In this document: one piece after another, positions 12,982-23,822 of the stretch
How positions within the stretch are numbered: position 1 is the first letter of the stretch
Layout of the letters: every line of letters starts with the position of its first letter
From: Effrenium voratum
Lineage: Eukaryota > Sar > Dinophyceae > Suessiales > Symbiodiniaceae
Assembly (NCBI GenBank): GCA_963377175.1
Contig: CAUJNA010001735.1
Span: 990,635 to 1,054,634, forward strand
DNA: 64,000 nucleotides
Reading direction: 5' to 3'
Notes under the pieces: model-generated
Databases searched by the model: none
Seen by the model: only the letters and a program-made list of their open reading frames with translations
Told to the model about the DNA's origin: nothing
Program-made: the position numbers and the translations under genes

Positions 12982-13555
12982 GACAATTGGAGCACCTGCC
13001 AAAGTCAAAAAGTGTGTGAAGTGTCAGAAGTGGGTGCAGGACAAAGGATGAAACAAGGCCTTGTACTCTTTGGCTTCGAGGGCGATCCCTCCAACACCTC
13101 TGCCGTTGCAGAATACTTGCATCTTGACTGAATATGGGCCCGAAGAGGCTTGCGTTGAGGCAGCTGACGTGGACCGGGCACCTTTGGGACGCAGTCATGT
13201 CCGGCCTGAGGTCGGAGAATTGGTGAGCTCGCTAGCCGCTATCATGTACAAATCGCCAGCCGCCTGTTGCCAAGGGCAATCATGTTGCGGGAAAAGCGGA
13301 CCGACGCAGTAGGTGTTTGTCGAAGCTTCAGAAGATGTTGACATGTCTCGCCAAGGTAGGACTGCGATTGCTCACTTCAGTTCAGGCCGTCCAGCTTGGC
13401 TTTAGCCACCTGTAGGCTTCCCATCCTCCGCTCTGAGAGCTGGGATGGTGGCCTCCAAGAAGGAGGCGACAGTCGGTTGCAACGGGCTCAAACCTCACCT
13501 TGCCAGGTTTCACTGTGCAGCTTCGTGATATGGCTCGTCCCTGGCTCTACGCCAG

Positions 13556-13613
13556 CCTAAACCCACCTACCTAAACCCACCTAAACCCACCTAAACCCAA
13601 CTAAACCCTAAAC
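13556..13613. repeat. Telomere-like interstitial repeats
   Basis: The stretch consists of CCTAAACCCA-type units, about five in tandem, ending in an exact CTAAACCCTAAAC. Dinoflagellate telomeres use TTTAGGG, whose complement is CCCTAAA, so this looks like a decayed interstitial telomere tract. Further degenerate pieces follow to about 13700. Confidence 0.6.
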
Positions 13614-14463
13614 GCGCGAAGTCAGCACTGAACCAAGCCTAGACCTTCCCTCTACAAACCCTAAGCCAACCCAAGCCAGCCGTAAACCCACCCAAAAGAG
13701 CCCCCAAAACCCGCCCTAAACAAAAGCTGGAAACCACCAAACTCGTCTTCAGCCAGGCTTTCGGTGATGTCGGGGGCTAAAGGATGCTGGGGATGTTGAC
13801 GTGGCGGGTGTAAAAATTGGAGCATGGTGTTTGCAAATGGATTCAAATACCCTGTGTGCGTGGGTTTCTTTTCTGCGTGACTTTGCACGTTGCATGGGTT
13901 GATCTGCAATGAAAAACAGGTTGGCACCTTCAGCTCCCTTTCTCGCCCTCTCGATTTCCCTGCAGGCGCAAAGCTGGTGAATGGTTGTGTGCAATGTCAT
14001 CGTGGTGACGGCGGAGATTTTCGGCAGGAGCTCTGGAGAGTTGGCAGAGGTGTGAGTTTAGAGAGACGCAGAACATTTCCGAGGGATGAGGCAAGCAGTT
14101 TTCAGGGGCATGGCCATTTCTCCTTATTGGTCATCTTGGTCTATGGGACATTTTGATGACTTCTCCTTTGTGTTTGAAGACATACAAGGGCGACGGTCAA
14201 TGTGCTAAATCATGTTCGCCAAAGGGTCCCCCAATCCGGCTGAATTGTCGGCCAAACTCATAGTCTGGTGTGCAAATTGCAGCCACCTTAGACTCACAGT
14301 AGGGGACGTTGGCAAATGCCTGGACGCCAAGACTTCTTGTTGAGAGCCGGGGTCGCCCGGTTGTTATTTTTTTTCAGTCTATAAGCCAATTCTCGCCTTG
14401 TTCTCGCATCCAGGAGTCCAAGATTTCTGTGGTTCTATGTGCTTTGCTTGCTTTGCGGCGCAG
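13614..14463. other. No supported gene
   Basis: No gene is recognised. A stretch after a strong acceptor-like CCCTGCAG at about 13965 could be an exon, as it would encode a CxxC-containing peptide, but it has no similarity that I can name. Confidence 0.45.
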
Positions 14464-14924
14464 ATGACCCCCGCCGGCTTCAGCCGCAGAGCTTTATCGC
14501 CGGGCAATTTCACCCCTTGGGGGCCGTGGCGCTGCAAGGCCTCGACGACTCTTTGTACAGAGCCGGGCGGCTCCGAGTTCGACCGCTCGGCTCCGCCTGC
14601 GGCGAAGCTGGATCGAGTTTGATGGATGCTGCGGTGCAGCCTCCGTGCGTAGGGAACATTTGCAATGGCGCCCACACGCGGCATGGGGACATGGCGGTGT
14701 GGGAAGCCGTGCGCATTGTCCGGGTGGGGATCTACCAGCTGTGCTGGTGTCGCCCATCGCTGGCCTGTGATGCGGCCAGCAACTGCTGCCAAGCAGACGC
14801 CGCCTTCAGCGAGGACGTGGGGCAGGTGGAGGTGGCCGGACCTGGGTGGGTCTCTGTGTCCCCAGTGCTGGGGCAAGGCTTTCGCTTCCAGTTGGAGGGA
14901 CCCGAAGTCCTGCCAGGCATGCAG
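14464..14924 (+). CDS. Cys-rich repeat protein, exon 1 of those visible
   Basis: The frame encodes about 153 residues holding one pair of repeat modules. First comes the module ending SLYRAGRLRV...SACGEA, then the module with GIYQLCWC, a following C and CC, and a closing VGQVEVAGP. The exon begins after GCGGCGCAG and ends ATG CAG before GCGGGA, which is a GC-type donor. Splicing there joins in phase 0 to the next exon, with a 108-base intron that contains an in-frame stop. The cysteine pattern suggests a secreted or surface-exposed protein with disulfides; this is inference. I have no functional name for the family. True upstream exons were not found. Confidence 0.7.
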
Positions 14925-15032
14925 GCGGGATATGAGCCAAAATAGGCGAACGGAGCGATCTTTGTTGAAAGAGCACCAAGCGGGTTTATCTTAGCTTTAG
15001 CTTCAGGCGCTTGAAACAAGTGCTTGGCCCAG

Positions 15033-15938
15033 GCCTTGCTGCGCCTGCGGGTGAAAGGCCCCTGTGGCTTCACCCCCTTCCGGGATGCTGCAGAACTCAA
15101 GGCCTCGACCCTGCAGTTTGCGGCGGAGGAGCACGAGAACCTCGTCTTGGCCACGTCTCCCCCGACTGACTTGAACATCTCTGGGCAGATGGGGTCACAG
15201 ATGATGGTGGCCTACCTGCAGCGGCACCTGGCATATTCCGTTTGCTGGTGCGCCAGGGACTGCACTTTCCCAGACGGCAGCATTGATGAGGAGGCCTTCT
15301 CCGCGGAGGTGGGGGAGTTCTTCCCGCGCGGGCCCGACACCGAGAGAACGGAGCCCCAGCTGGTGGTGGCGGGGGTGTCCTTCGACTTGGCGGTCCAAGG
15401 GGATCGGCTTAGCGCCAACGACCGCGTCCTGGTCCCTGCAGCCGAAACCGTCTGCGGGGACCAAAGCACCGCCCACGCGCTGGCCTTCCGACTCCACATC
15501 TGCGGGCGAGGGTCCAGTGATTGCATCGCCACTCCGGCCAACGGCCCGCCCACCAGCTTTCAGAATCTCGGAGACTTGGTGGGCGAATCAGGTCTCAGCT
15601 TCCGGCAAGAGGCCTGGTCCCCGGTCCAGATCGATACCCCTGGCACCTACCGGATTTGCTGGTGTGTGGACGACAGCTACGACCCAGTGAAGTTAGAATC
15701 CTATGGTTTCTGCGGCTCTGGGCACCAGTTCTCTGTTCAGGCGGGCCTCATCCTGGTCCAGGGCACCTTTGGGGACCAGTTCTTCTCCTGCAGCGCCTTC
15801 CAGTCTTGTCGCCTTCCCGTCCTCTCGGAGCTCAGCTTCGACTTTGAGGACCGGCTCTTGATCGTGGCACCACCCCCAACCTCCACCAACTCCCTGGCCG
15901 CCATGTGCGGCAGAGGCACCACCGGCTTGCAGGCCAGG
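15033..15938 (+). CDS. Cys-rich repeat protein, exon 2
   Basis: This is the largest exon, with 302 codons. It carries two 'CWC' modules (AYSVCWCARDC and TYRICWCVDD) and three partner modules marked by LSANDRVLV...VCGD, FEDRLLIV...MCGR and an earlier diverged copy. The order is alternating, with each pair about 110 to 130 residues long. The exon starts directly after TTGGCCCAG, in phase 0, and ends CCAGG before GCAAGT, a textbook donor except for GC in place of GT. Its length, its composition and the repeat pattern leave little doubt that it is coding. No transmembrane segment is seen in it. Confidence 0.85.
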
Positions 15939-15992
15939 GCAAGTAATTCGATCTGCAGTCATGGGCACGCTCGTTTTTCTGTGTGTCAGAGC

Positions 15993-15993
<1 letters not shown>

Positions 15994-16038
<45 letters not shown>

Positions 16039-16069
16039 TTCTCTCTCTCTCTCTCTCTTTCTCTCTCTT
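15994..16069. repeat. (CT)n microsatellite inside intron
   Basis: An interrupted CT dinucleotide array lies wholly within the intron between 15938 and 16189. The intron also has a CTAAC branch-point-like motif at 16153-16157, about 30 bases before its AG. Confidence 0.9.
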
Positions 16070-16188
16070 GTTTTGGTGTCTGATCCAAAGGTCGTTGGTG
16101 CGAGGGAGGAAATCGGGAAAGACATCGTGACATCTTTGCACATGGCATCATTCTAACAATCGCGGTTTCTCGAGTGCCTTTTCTTCAG

Positions 16189-16336
16189 GTACAGTTGGCC
16201 AGCACTCGCGGAATTTATCCCACGACAACGCCTCATCCAAATGCAAGTCTCGATGCGTTGCATTTTGTGGGCGAGTTTGACCTAGCTTCAGCGGGCCAAG
16301 CAGGCTTATACAGAGTTTGCTACTGTGGCTTGGCAC
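16189..16336 (+). CDS. Cys-rich repeat protein, exon 3
   Basis: After TTTCTTCAG the frame continues in phase with exon 2 and reads VQLASTRG and onward to AGLYRVCYCG, another copy of the tyrosine/cysteine module. A potential N-glycosylation site (NAS) precedes it. The 3' border is unclear: the frame stays open for some 35 bases beyond the CYCG but no convincing donor is seen, so the end given is approximate. Confidence 0.65.
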
Positions 16337-16519
16337 ATTCCAGACTTTCTGTGAGACAGACCATAAGACGATGAGAACAATATTTTGGACCCCGAGGTAA
16401 AAGCTCAGCAATGGGCCCCTGTGATGATCCTGTGGCCTTCGCGCAGTTTGCTGGAGTTTTGCGGCTCGCGAGAAGTCAGTCACTTCACCGATGCGTGATG
16501 TCGAGTTGCTTATGCAGAG

Positions 16520-16704
16520 AGAGACAGAGACATGCTTTCGATCTGAGGAACATCACTGGGAAGATCGAGTACAACGAAACAAACGGAGTGCACCAGGAGT
16601 GTTTGGCCTCCCGTGCTTGCCGCTTCAACATCACGGGCGTTTCTTGGCTCCGGTTGGACGTTGCGCTTGGCCGCTTGGGTTCTGCAAGTGAATGCGGACG
16701 CCAG
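16520..16704 (+). CDS. Cys-rich repeat protein, exon 4
   Basis: The frame encodes two NxT sites (NITG and NETN), then the partner module ECLASRACRFNITG...WLRLDVAL...ECGRQ. That fits the C-x5-C, G, D-x-L, CG pattern of the other partner modules. The exon probably ends at GGACGCCAG before GTTTGG. The frame stays open to 16896, but the later part lacks the repeat pattern. The start is approximate. Confidence 0.55.
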
Positions 16705-16974
16705 GTTTGGGCGATGCAGCTGAGCTTCCTTGACTCCTTCCGCGCAGTGCCCGATGACTTGGACTGCTCCGACATCTCGGACTCCTCGGCTTACCCCTAC
16801 TTCAGCTTGCGAACCAGGCCCGGAATTGGCCAGCTCGCGGTTGGCCGTTTTCCCCTTGTTCAACGCACAGGACGCAGCTTCCAGACAGCTGGATGAGTGA
16901 GTTCACCCATAAGGACCGACTGAGTTTTTCCCGGACTCGCACGGATGGATCCCCGGACTCGCGAGGCTGGAGCG

Positions 16975-17091
16975 GAAGATTTCTACTTCACGGGGGACTA
17001 CAGGCTTTGTTACTGCAACTCGGCAAAAGAAAAGCGGATCAGCCCAGATCGGACTCAAAGGCTGAGGCCCGAGGGCTGTCCAAGCGCGCAG
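16975..17091 (+). CDS. Cys-rich repeat protein, exon 5
   Basis: Thirty-nine codons read EDFYFTGDYRLCYCNSA and end GCPSAQ, which is the first half of a tyrosine/cysteine module. It ends AGCGCGCAG before GTCAAG, a GT-type donor in phase 0. The next exon at 17202 supplies the missing second half in frame, which supports both borders. The start is uncertain. Confidence 0.6.
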
Positions 17092-17201
17092 GTCAAGCCT
17101 CTTTGACAAGTGATGGCACCTGCGACACCCCCGCGCCTTGGAACAGAGAATCTTGCAGCGTCAAAGCTTCATGTGTGCCGTCCGAGGCAGAGCATTCACA
17201 G

Positions 17202-17252
17202 GAGGTTGGAACCCTTTTCATAGTCGGGGCCATGCCACGAACTCAGCCCTGA
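17202..17252 (+). CDS. Cys-rich repeat protein, exon 6
   Basis: After CATTCACAG the frame reads EVGTLFIVGAMP, the 'VG-x-L-x-V-x-GP' closing stretch of the tyrosine/cysteine module. Joined to exon 5 it gives CPSAQ then EVGTL with no frame change. The exon's 3' end is not resolved before the TGA at 17250-17252. Confidence 0.5.
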   Translation, partial: EVGTLFIVGAMPRTQP

Positions 17253-17285
17253 TCCAAAGCAACAGGGGAGGTTCACTCTGCCCAG

Positions 17286-17352
17286 GTCAAGGATGGACTG
17301 GACCTGCCGCCAAGGGGCACAGTGCAAATTGGTGGCGTGGAGCTCAAAGACG
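17286..17352 (+). CDS. Cys-rich repeat protein, exon 7
   Basis: After CTGCCCAG the frame reads MDWTCRQGAQCKLVAW, the C-x5-C opening of the partner module. The 3' border is not clear. A second part of the same module follows in the exon at 17442. This exon is placed mainly by motif and order. Confidence 0.4.
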
Positions 17353-17441
17353 GGATGTCTCGTTCTTTAAACAACGTTTCGAAGCTTTGCCTGTATCTTT
17401 GGGTGCAAGGGACACAGTTTTTTACCCATGGGTTGCGCAAG

Positions 17442-17552
17442 GTGCATGGCTGGCGCGCCACCCAAAACGACTCAGTTCGCCTTGTGGCGCCCTCCTTCCC
17501 ATGTGGCGCGCCGGACCCGGAGGATTTGGCTCTGGGACAAGGCCGTGGGAAG
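17442..17552 (+). CDS. Cys-rich repeat protein, exon 8
   Basis: The frame reads VHGWRATQNDSVRLVAPSF then CGAPD, the closing 'D-x-[VL]-x-LV...CG' part of the partner module. It ends GTGGGAAG before GTAGGA, a good GT donor on a codon boundary. The start after GCGCAAG is probable but not proved. Confidence 0.5.
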
Positions 17553-17772
17553 GTAGGAAGGCTCCAACGCGTGTCCTTTAGGGGGGGGGTTGAGTCAACC
17601 CATCCGGCTTCCCTTGGTTTGCCTGTCAAGGCCTAAGGGGGAGGATGCGAGCGTGGCGCGAGGCTTTGATTCCAATCCAGCTGTGGCCAACCGCTCCGAC
17701 AGCTTGAGCAACGGGGTGCACCCACGGCGGGCATTGCTGTTTGGCTGGTCACTTCACTCATAGATTCGGCAG

Positions 17773-17850
17773 GTACTTCTTCAGTTCGACCTTGGGAAAG
17801 CACGTGGTGCAGGGAAGTGGCGCGTTTGCTTTTGCTGCGGCCTTGAACAA
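17773..17850 (+). CDS. Cys-rich repeat protein, exon 9
   Basis: After GATTCGGCAG the frame reads VLLQFDLGKARGAGKWRVCFC, another tyrosine/cysteine module in which tryptophan replaces the tyrosine. The order and spacing fit the preceding exons. The 3' border is unknown; the frame closes at a TGA near 17890. Confidence 0.45.
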
Positions 17851-18296
17851 ATTATTGCGGAAAACTCTCCAAAAGAAATGCCTTGGCCCTGAGGCGTGTC
17901 TGCCCTTGGAGGGTGCTCCAAAGCCTCCGACTTTGCACAGGAGGCACGGCAACACGCCGAGTGCCCAGCGGTCACCACTGGTCAGTCAACCCCGGAAGGC
18001 CGGCGAGCTCATCATCGAGGGCTTGCTGCGCTCGGTGACTCCGTGGCCTGGCTGAAGTTCAGAAAGTTCGGAGTCCCGTGAATGTGGGTCCGAATAGCTG
18101 GTCAGTTTGACAGGGACATGGGGGCACTCGCGCAAGACCAGGGGACATACCGATTTTTCCTTACCCTTGACAACTTCATATTTTGATTGTGGCTCCGCGT
18201 GGAAAGGTCTTCACAACCGGCCACAGTTGCCATGGCAACAGTGCTGGCCAGGTTCTTAGTTGAGCACTGAGAAAGCCTTGAACGTGTTTTGCAGAG

Positions 18297-18435
18297 GTGG
18301 ATGTCATTGAGCCAGGGCAGCCAATGGGTGTCACGCACCCAGCCCGACTTGTTAGCAAAGTCTTATCCGAAGTGTGTGGCTCAGGTGGCATGCGCTGCAT
18401 CCAACCAATCCCTGGACTCAGTGCCTTCCTCATCA
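18297..18435 (+). CDS. Cys-rich repeat protein, probable exon
   Basis: After GTTTTGCAG the frame reads VDVIEPGQP, resembling a module end. It then runs EVCGSGGMRCIQPIPGLSA and FLIIV, resembling a partner-module start (C-x5-C followed by G and a hydrophobic strand). A related stretch at about 18104-18175 reads DQGTYRFF in the position of the YRICWC motif but has lost the cysteines. Both are more diverged than the upstream copies. Confidence 0.35.
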
Positions 18436-21400
18436 TTGTGGCACAACCGGGGAATCTCTTTTACGCATCTACCAAAAGCGCTTTCTCTTTTACGCATCTC
18501 GCTCCGGCCTTGAGGCGCCCTCCAGCGTTGCGGTCCTGACCTGCCAAGACAGCATTCCTGGATGCCTCGGTCTTACGGTGCTGCCTTGGGGAGCTGACCA
18601 GGCCGGGTGCGAGACAAAGCGGGGTCCCTATGAGATCCACTCCATGAGGAGATAAGGAAGGGCCCTTCACGAACCGGTGTCCTTTTGCCTTTACCACGGC
18701 CACACCAGCCCAAACCCAACCCAACCCACCGACCAACCACCACACCGCTAATGCAAACGCCGCTACGCCGTATTAAAGGGCACTCTTGGTGCGGCCTGCA
18801 GGGCTTCAACGTGCTCCACATCCCTTTCGCCGAAAATGCCCTGGCAGCGGCAGGCAGGGTCGTGCCTGCGTGAGCCAAGTCAAGAGAATGCGTCTCAAAA
18901 TGGAGTGGATGGGGGTGAATGGGTGGAGTCGCTTGGGTGTTCCTTTGCAACAACCGTAAGAAGGACACACAAGTGTGTTGCAACTAGCGACCCCTTCAAT
19001 AGCTTGTTGCTAGGGGGTCCTTTCCCTAGCTTTCCCAAGAGAAGGCTTCCACGATTGTGCAATGTGTGGGTTGGATATTTGGTCTTGAAACTGTCAAGAA
19101 AATCAATCTCGGAACTTGCATGTGAAAATATGGCAAAGAAACTGTTATTCTCAGGCTCGCCATAATGCTCCTGTGCCGCTAGGATTCGAAGCCCGGGCAG
19201 CTCACATTTGGTGCACCGGCGTGCGAAGCTCAGAGTTACCGTCGCTCCCTGCATCCCTTGTTTTGTTTTCCAGCGTCACACCCAAATGAGCTCAAATGAG
19301 GCCTATACCAAAATGGAGAAGCCTGCTTGGTCAGGGGTTGAAAGGAAGCCGCATAGCCACACCCGTGTCTTTAGATTTGAGTGGCACGCATTGTGTGCCT
19401 CCAAATTCCCATTCAATGGATGAGCCATGTATTGTATGAAAGCCATGACACGGTTTCCAGCCCGAGATCTTGAGGATATTTCCCTCTGCCCCACTGGCCG
19501 ATGCGTTCTGCCGCCCACTCGGGCAGGGCACCAGCCTCAAATCCGCGCGTTGCGTCGAGTCGAGCTTTGACCCATGAAGGCCTCGGCAACAGGAGTGTTG
19601 CCAAAGATGATCATGCTAGAGTTCAGAGTCAATTGAACATGTGAGTGGTAGTCTAAGCAGGGGGCCAGCGCAATTTTCCCATGTTCTCTTGGGGCACAAA
19701 TGATTCGTCAGTTGCTTTTTTGTGGAAGGCACATAATTCAGGCAAGTCCATTCTGAGTCGGTACCCTAAGTTTCAAGGGAACTAACCAACCCCCGAGTTT
19801 GACCATGCCGCGAAGCCCAAATTTAAATCTGAAGCTGTACGGCTTTGGCCAGAGATTGCCTGTGGCAGCTCCTTGGTTTTGCTCGTGTCTTTTCGAGAGT
19901 ACCTTTTTCAGGGCTGTTCTGAGGGAGACTCCAGAGATAAGGAGGAGCCGATGCCCATTTAATTTGCGGATCCCTTTTCAGTGCTTGCTGATGCTTAAGT
20001 CGGAAACATCAGGCAGTGGTCAAGGGGAGGGACTTGAGACGATCCCAGATTGATCCAATTGTAAATTGGGGAACCCTGCAAAATAGGGCCGGTTCTGCTT
20101 TGGCATCCCCAAGCCCAACAAGGCACCAACTCGAGGAATAAGAGCCACACCCTTAGATGGGTGTGAACATGTAGTATGTTTGGGCTCTTGAGAGAAACAA
20201 GAAGGGGTGGGTATTCTGGGCGATTCCCCGAGAGACGACTCAGGCTTCAGCTGGCTCTAAGCGACGGAGTGGAGCCCTGGACGAGCTTCTCCTCAGCCGT
20301 GGGCGAATCCGTGGAGCTGCAGGCTGGCTGAATGCGCTCCCCCAAAACAAAAAACACTCCAGTGAGGGTGTGGCTATGGTTTACCCCGACCCAAGCGGTC
20401 TTGGCAGCATTTGTTGCTTGTGCGGAGGTGTTTTCCGTTTGGGGTATTGAATGGCACTTAGTAAACACGGGGGGCTGGGGACTGCTGAGCAAAATGACAC
20501 CAGGAGTCACGTTCAGGGTGGTTTGGGGGATTCCTGTCCAGCAAACCCACCCCCGGTTTTTTGTGCCAGCGTGTTTGGGCTCTTGGTCTTGCTTGAATCT
20601 TCCTCTACAGGAAGCAACCTGAGTTTTGTTTAAGTCAGGTGTTTCATAGGGCCCCAAAGCCCTGGAATGGTGGCGACACCGATAATGACCTGCTTGGTTG
20701 ATTCTTCTTCTTGCCCACGCTCATGATTTTCTCAGGGAAACCAAGAGTATGCTTAGGCATTCCTATGTTGATTGCCAAATCCTATAGTTCAAGCTGCTTC
20801 TGGGCGAAATGAAGCCCAAAAGTGGGGTCTGACCGGACATACACGGGCCTGGCAGGTACAGGGCAACCCTCTGAACGCAGAGGGCGGGTGGCTGAAGATG
20901 GTGTGGCCGCAGGATGGTTGCCCCCAGGTGCCGACTGATCGCGCCCAGTCCATAAGACCCAACAAGCTTGGGTACACCAAAAGCCTGGGCAGAAGATAGG
21001 GGACAGTCCCTTTCCATACGTTTCGGTCCTATCCCATCAGTTTCGCGTAGACTCCTTTGATACCAGATGTTGCATGGTTTTGATTGCGACTTGCCATACC
21101 ACCCTTTGGTAGTGAATGACAGAGACCATGCTGGTGTTGATGCACTACCGTAATTAGGTTGCCAAGTGGGGGGTTGTCATTTGTGGGTGTCGATTTGAGA
21201 CCAAGCCAAGTGGTGCCGGCAGGTGGGGCAGGCATGGGCGGAGCCCATCATCTCCCCCTTCGAGCTGGGGCAGCTACCTGAGAGAGAAGAACTCTGGCGG
21301 CGTCAAATCTGGGGTAAACGCAAGCCTGAACCCACATCTGGGGTAAACAAGTCTGGGTGTTTGGGGTTTGGCCGGAGAAAACGCCTTGGACGGGTTGGCA

Positions 21401-21639
21401 ACCACTCCAGGCGTCCAGCGTCCGCGTCCCCGGGAAGCTCTGTTCGCTGGCGCCTGACTGCGCCCTTCGCTGGCCTGCCACGCACTCGTTTTGAAGTCGG
21501 CGCACAAAGCTGGCGGAGTCACTTGTGGAGCTCAGGTTTTGGCTTTGCTGGCGGGGCTGGCATGGTTTGAAGGGACCCAAATTCGAATGCAGTCGAGGTT
21601 CCTTCGATACAATCATGAATGCATTGGTTTGCCTGACAG
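18436..21639. other. No clear gene; possible intron(s)
   Basis: In these 3.2 kb I find no confident copy of the repeat modules that flank it on both sides. It may be one or more introns of the Cys-rich gene, or decayed exons. The longer open frames (for example 21248-21871 on the minus strand) show no recognisable motif. Confidence 0.4.
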
Positions 21640-21771
21640 GTGTGACCGCTCCTACGGGGCGGACTGTGCCTTGTGGCAGCACGTGGGGGAGTTGGTCATT
21701 GCGGGCCCCATCAATGTCGAAGCCTCGAATCGATCGGCGGAGCTTCAGAGCGGAGTGGTTGCCATGGGCAG
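21640..21771 (+). CDS. Cys-rich repeat protein, exon
   Basis: After TGCCTGACAG the frame reads CDRSYGADCALWQHVGELVI then AGPI, the second half of a tyrosine/cysteine module (C, C, hydrophobic, VG-x-L-x-I-x-GP). It runs 132 bases to ATGGGCAG before GTGAGC, a canonical donor. This is one of the best-bounded small exons in the gene. Confidence 0.6.
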
Positions 21772-22132
21772 GTGAGCGGCATTCCACCAGCAGTGGAACC
21801 ATCGGAGGCGGTGGCTTCGGGGCAAGGAGTCCTTCCGAAAAGTCACCTGTTCTGCAGGAGTTCAACATCACAATGACGGGCGTGAATCTGACATCAGAGG
21901 CCTAAGCTCTCGCCTGAGGAATTGCTGCGTCTCCTTCCGCCAGACCGTCAGGAGCGTATCTCTCTGCATCCTGGTATGGAATGCACCGAAGACGTGCCCA
22001 TGGTGGGCCCCTGCAAAGCTGCAGCCTGAGCTGCCACGTTGCCCCAAACCAACGAAGCAGAGCTTGAGCTGCATTCCAGCGCTTTTCAGGAATGAGGGCA
22101 AATGAGTTTCAGAAGAGATGTTTCCTTGGCAG

Positions 22133-22237
22133 GTGTTTGCTGGCTTGACACGCGCTGACTTTCAAGTACAAGCGCCCCAGCAAGCAGGGTACTACACCGT
22201 GTGCTGGACAAGAGGCTTGCCGAATGCCTGCTTCATT
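22133..22237 (+). CDS. Cys-rich repeat protein, exon with altered motif
   Basis: After TTCCTTGGCAG the frame reads VFAGLTRADFQVQAPQQAGY and then YTVCWTRG. The tyrosine/cysteine motif is present, but the second cysteine is replaced by threonine (CWT instead of CWC). This suggests relaxed constraint in this part of the gene. The 3' border is not defined; the frame closes with TGA at 22238-22240. Confidence 0.45.
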
Positions 22238-23578
22238 TGACACACGGAACTCCTGTGGAGACTCATGCTTGGACTTAAACGGCTTTGTGTCAAACCAGGC
22301 ACCCGGATGGCGATCCTGTTGCGTTTTAAAGGAAAGGAAAAAAATGCAAAGCCGTGGACACCGGTGCAAGGTGAGGGATTGTGGGGGAGTGCACGGAGCT
22401 CCGAAGGGTGCCCGTTTCCAGGCAACGAGTCCTCGGAGTCTCGGAAGATGGGGGCCGGCTTTGCCAGAGAGTCCCCAGCTCGGTTCGGTTCCTTGAGCGG
22501 CATGGCACCTCCCTCTGCTCAGGTCCAGAGACTGTATTCTCGCAGGCATGGCCTTGTGCCTTGAATTTTGGGGGTCAACGGGAGCACAAGGGAAGTAGAA
22601 ACCGCCCGTTCCGCAAAAACCCAAGCAAAGGAGCCACGAGCCTGACAGTCAGACCTCTCACGTCAACGCGTCAAAGTGCCATGCAACTTTTCTTTGGTAA
22701 TTTGTGTTTGGCTTTCGCCAGGATGGGAGTACGCTCCATCTTCAGACAGCTACCCATTCCCGGCAGGCCCTGTCAACTCATGTGAGTCGCTGACAAAACC
22801 TGACTTCGACGAGGTGATGGCCAGGCTTGCAGCAGAGAATGCGGTGGTGGCTTCTACGAGCTTCGCCGGCGCATCATTGCACAGGCATGGTCCGAAGCCT
22901 CAAGTGAGGGACATTTTGTTTTTCCCGCTGCAGCAAAAATGTCTAGAGGTGGGCATGGTGGACATATCAACAGAAAAGGTTACACCACACTGCAGTCGCG
23001 GAAGGTTCGTGGAAGGTTTTTTGCCCGCGGAAGGGACGTGGTTGATTTGCTCTTCCAGATTCCAAATATTGCGTTGAAGCTCTTTGCAGAATAGCAAATC
23101 GTGCACACGAATTCCCTGGCAGAAGCTACCTTCCTCAATTTCCAGAAGCAACGTGTTATCGCGGAAGACCTGCGGAAGTACTACCTTTTACACCGCGGAA
23201 GCCTTTGGGATACATCCGTTCAAATTTGAAGGGAATAAGACCACCGAACCTCCACTCAAGTCTTCAGCTTGAGTTCGGTGTTTTTGTTTTTTTCCGATGG
23301 GTTTTGTGAGGCTGTGGGAGGCGGCCTACCCTGTCCAGCGCCGGGTGCTCAGACCGATCAAGACAGGCAGTGGTACGTGGCACCACTCAGGGCAGACAGC
23401 GTGGAACGCAGCCGCTTCCGCCCCTGCAACGAGCACTCGTGCCCTGAGGTCGGGAATTGTAAATTGCACAGCACCAAAGTTGATAGAAGCAGGAAGCAAA
23501 TAAGCAAACAGATGCCAGGCTCAGGCGTTCAATGCCTTCACCCAGCCTTCCTGGGTGCGTCCTGGCGACTTCTTTCAG

Positions 23579-23679
23579 GCAGGCCTCAATAACGCCTTTT
23601 TCGTGCCTTCGAAAGGCACCTGGGCTCAGGTCATCGTCAACGGTACAGACTTTGATCCCAGCGAGGACGGATTTCCAAG
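23579..23679 (+). CDS. Cys-rich repeat protein, probable exon
   Basis: After CTTCTTTCAG the frame reads AGLNNAFFVPSKGTWAQVIV then NGTDFDPSEDGFP. It sits directly before another partner-module exon and has an N-glycosylation site. It may end TTTCCAAG before GCTTCA (GC donor), but that border does not join in phase with the next block as I have drawn it. Confidence 0.4.
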
Positions 23680-23700
23680 GCTTCAGCTGACATGACATAG

Positions 23701-23822
23701 ACGTCCACGCTGATCTGCAAGACCACGCCCCCTGGGCAACGTCTCGCGGAGGATCGCATGGTTCTGGTCACCGGCGGAGAGTCCGTGCTTTGCGGTGAGG
23801 CGCACGTTCCCGCATTCGCCAG
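23701..23822 (+). CDS. Cys-rich repeat protein, partner-module exon
   Basis: The frame reads TSTLICKTTPPGQRLAEDRM then VLVTGGESVLCGEAHVPAFA. This matches the 'L-x-x-D-R-x-x-V ... CG' pattern seen at 15430 and 15850. It likely ends CATTCGCCAG before GTTCTG. The start is approximate. Confidence 0.5.

Noticed and set aside
15693..16151. Minus-strand frame of 152 codons with RERERE repeats
   Set aside because: It is the shadow of the coding exon at 15033-15938 and the CT microsatellite in the intron.
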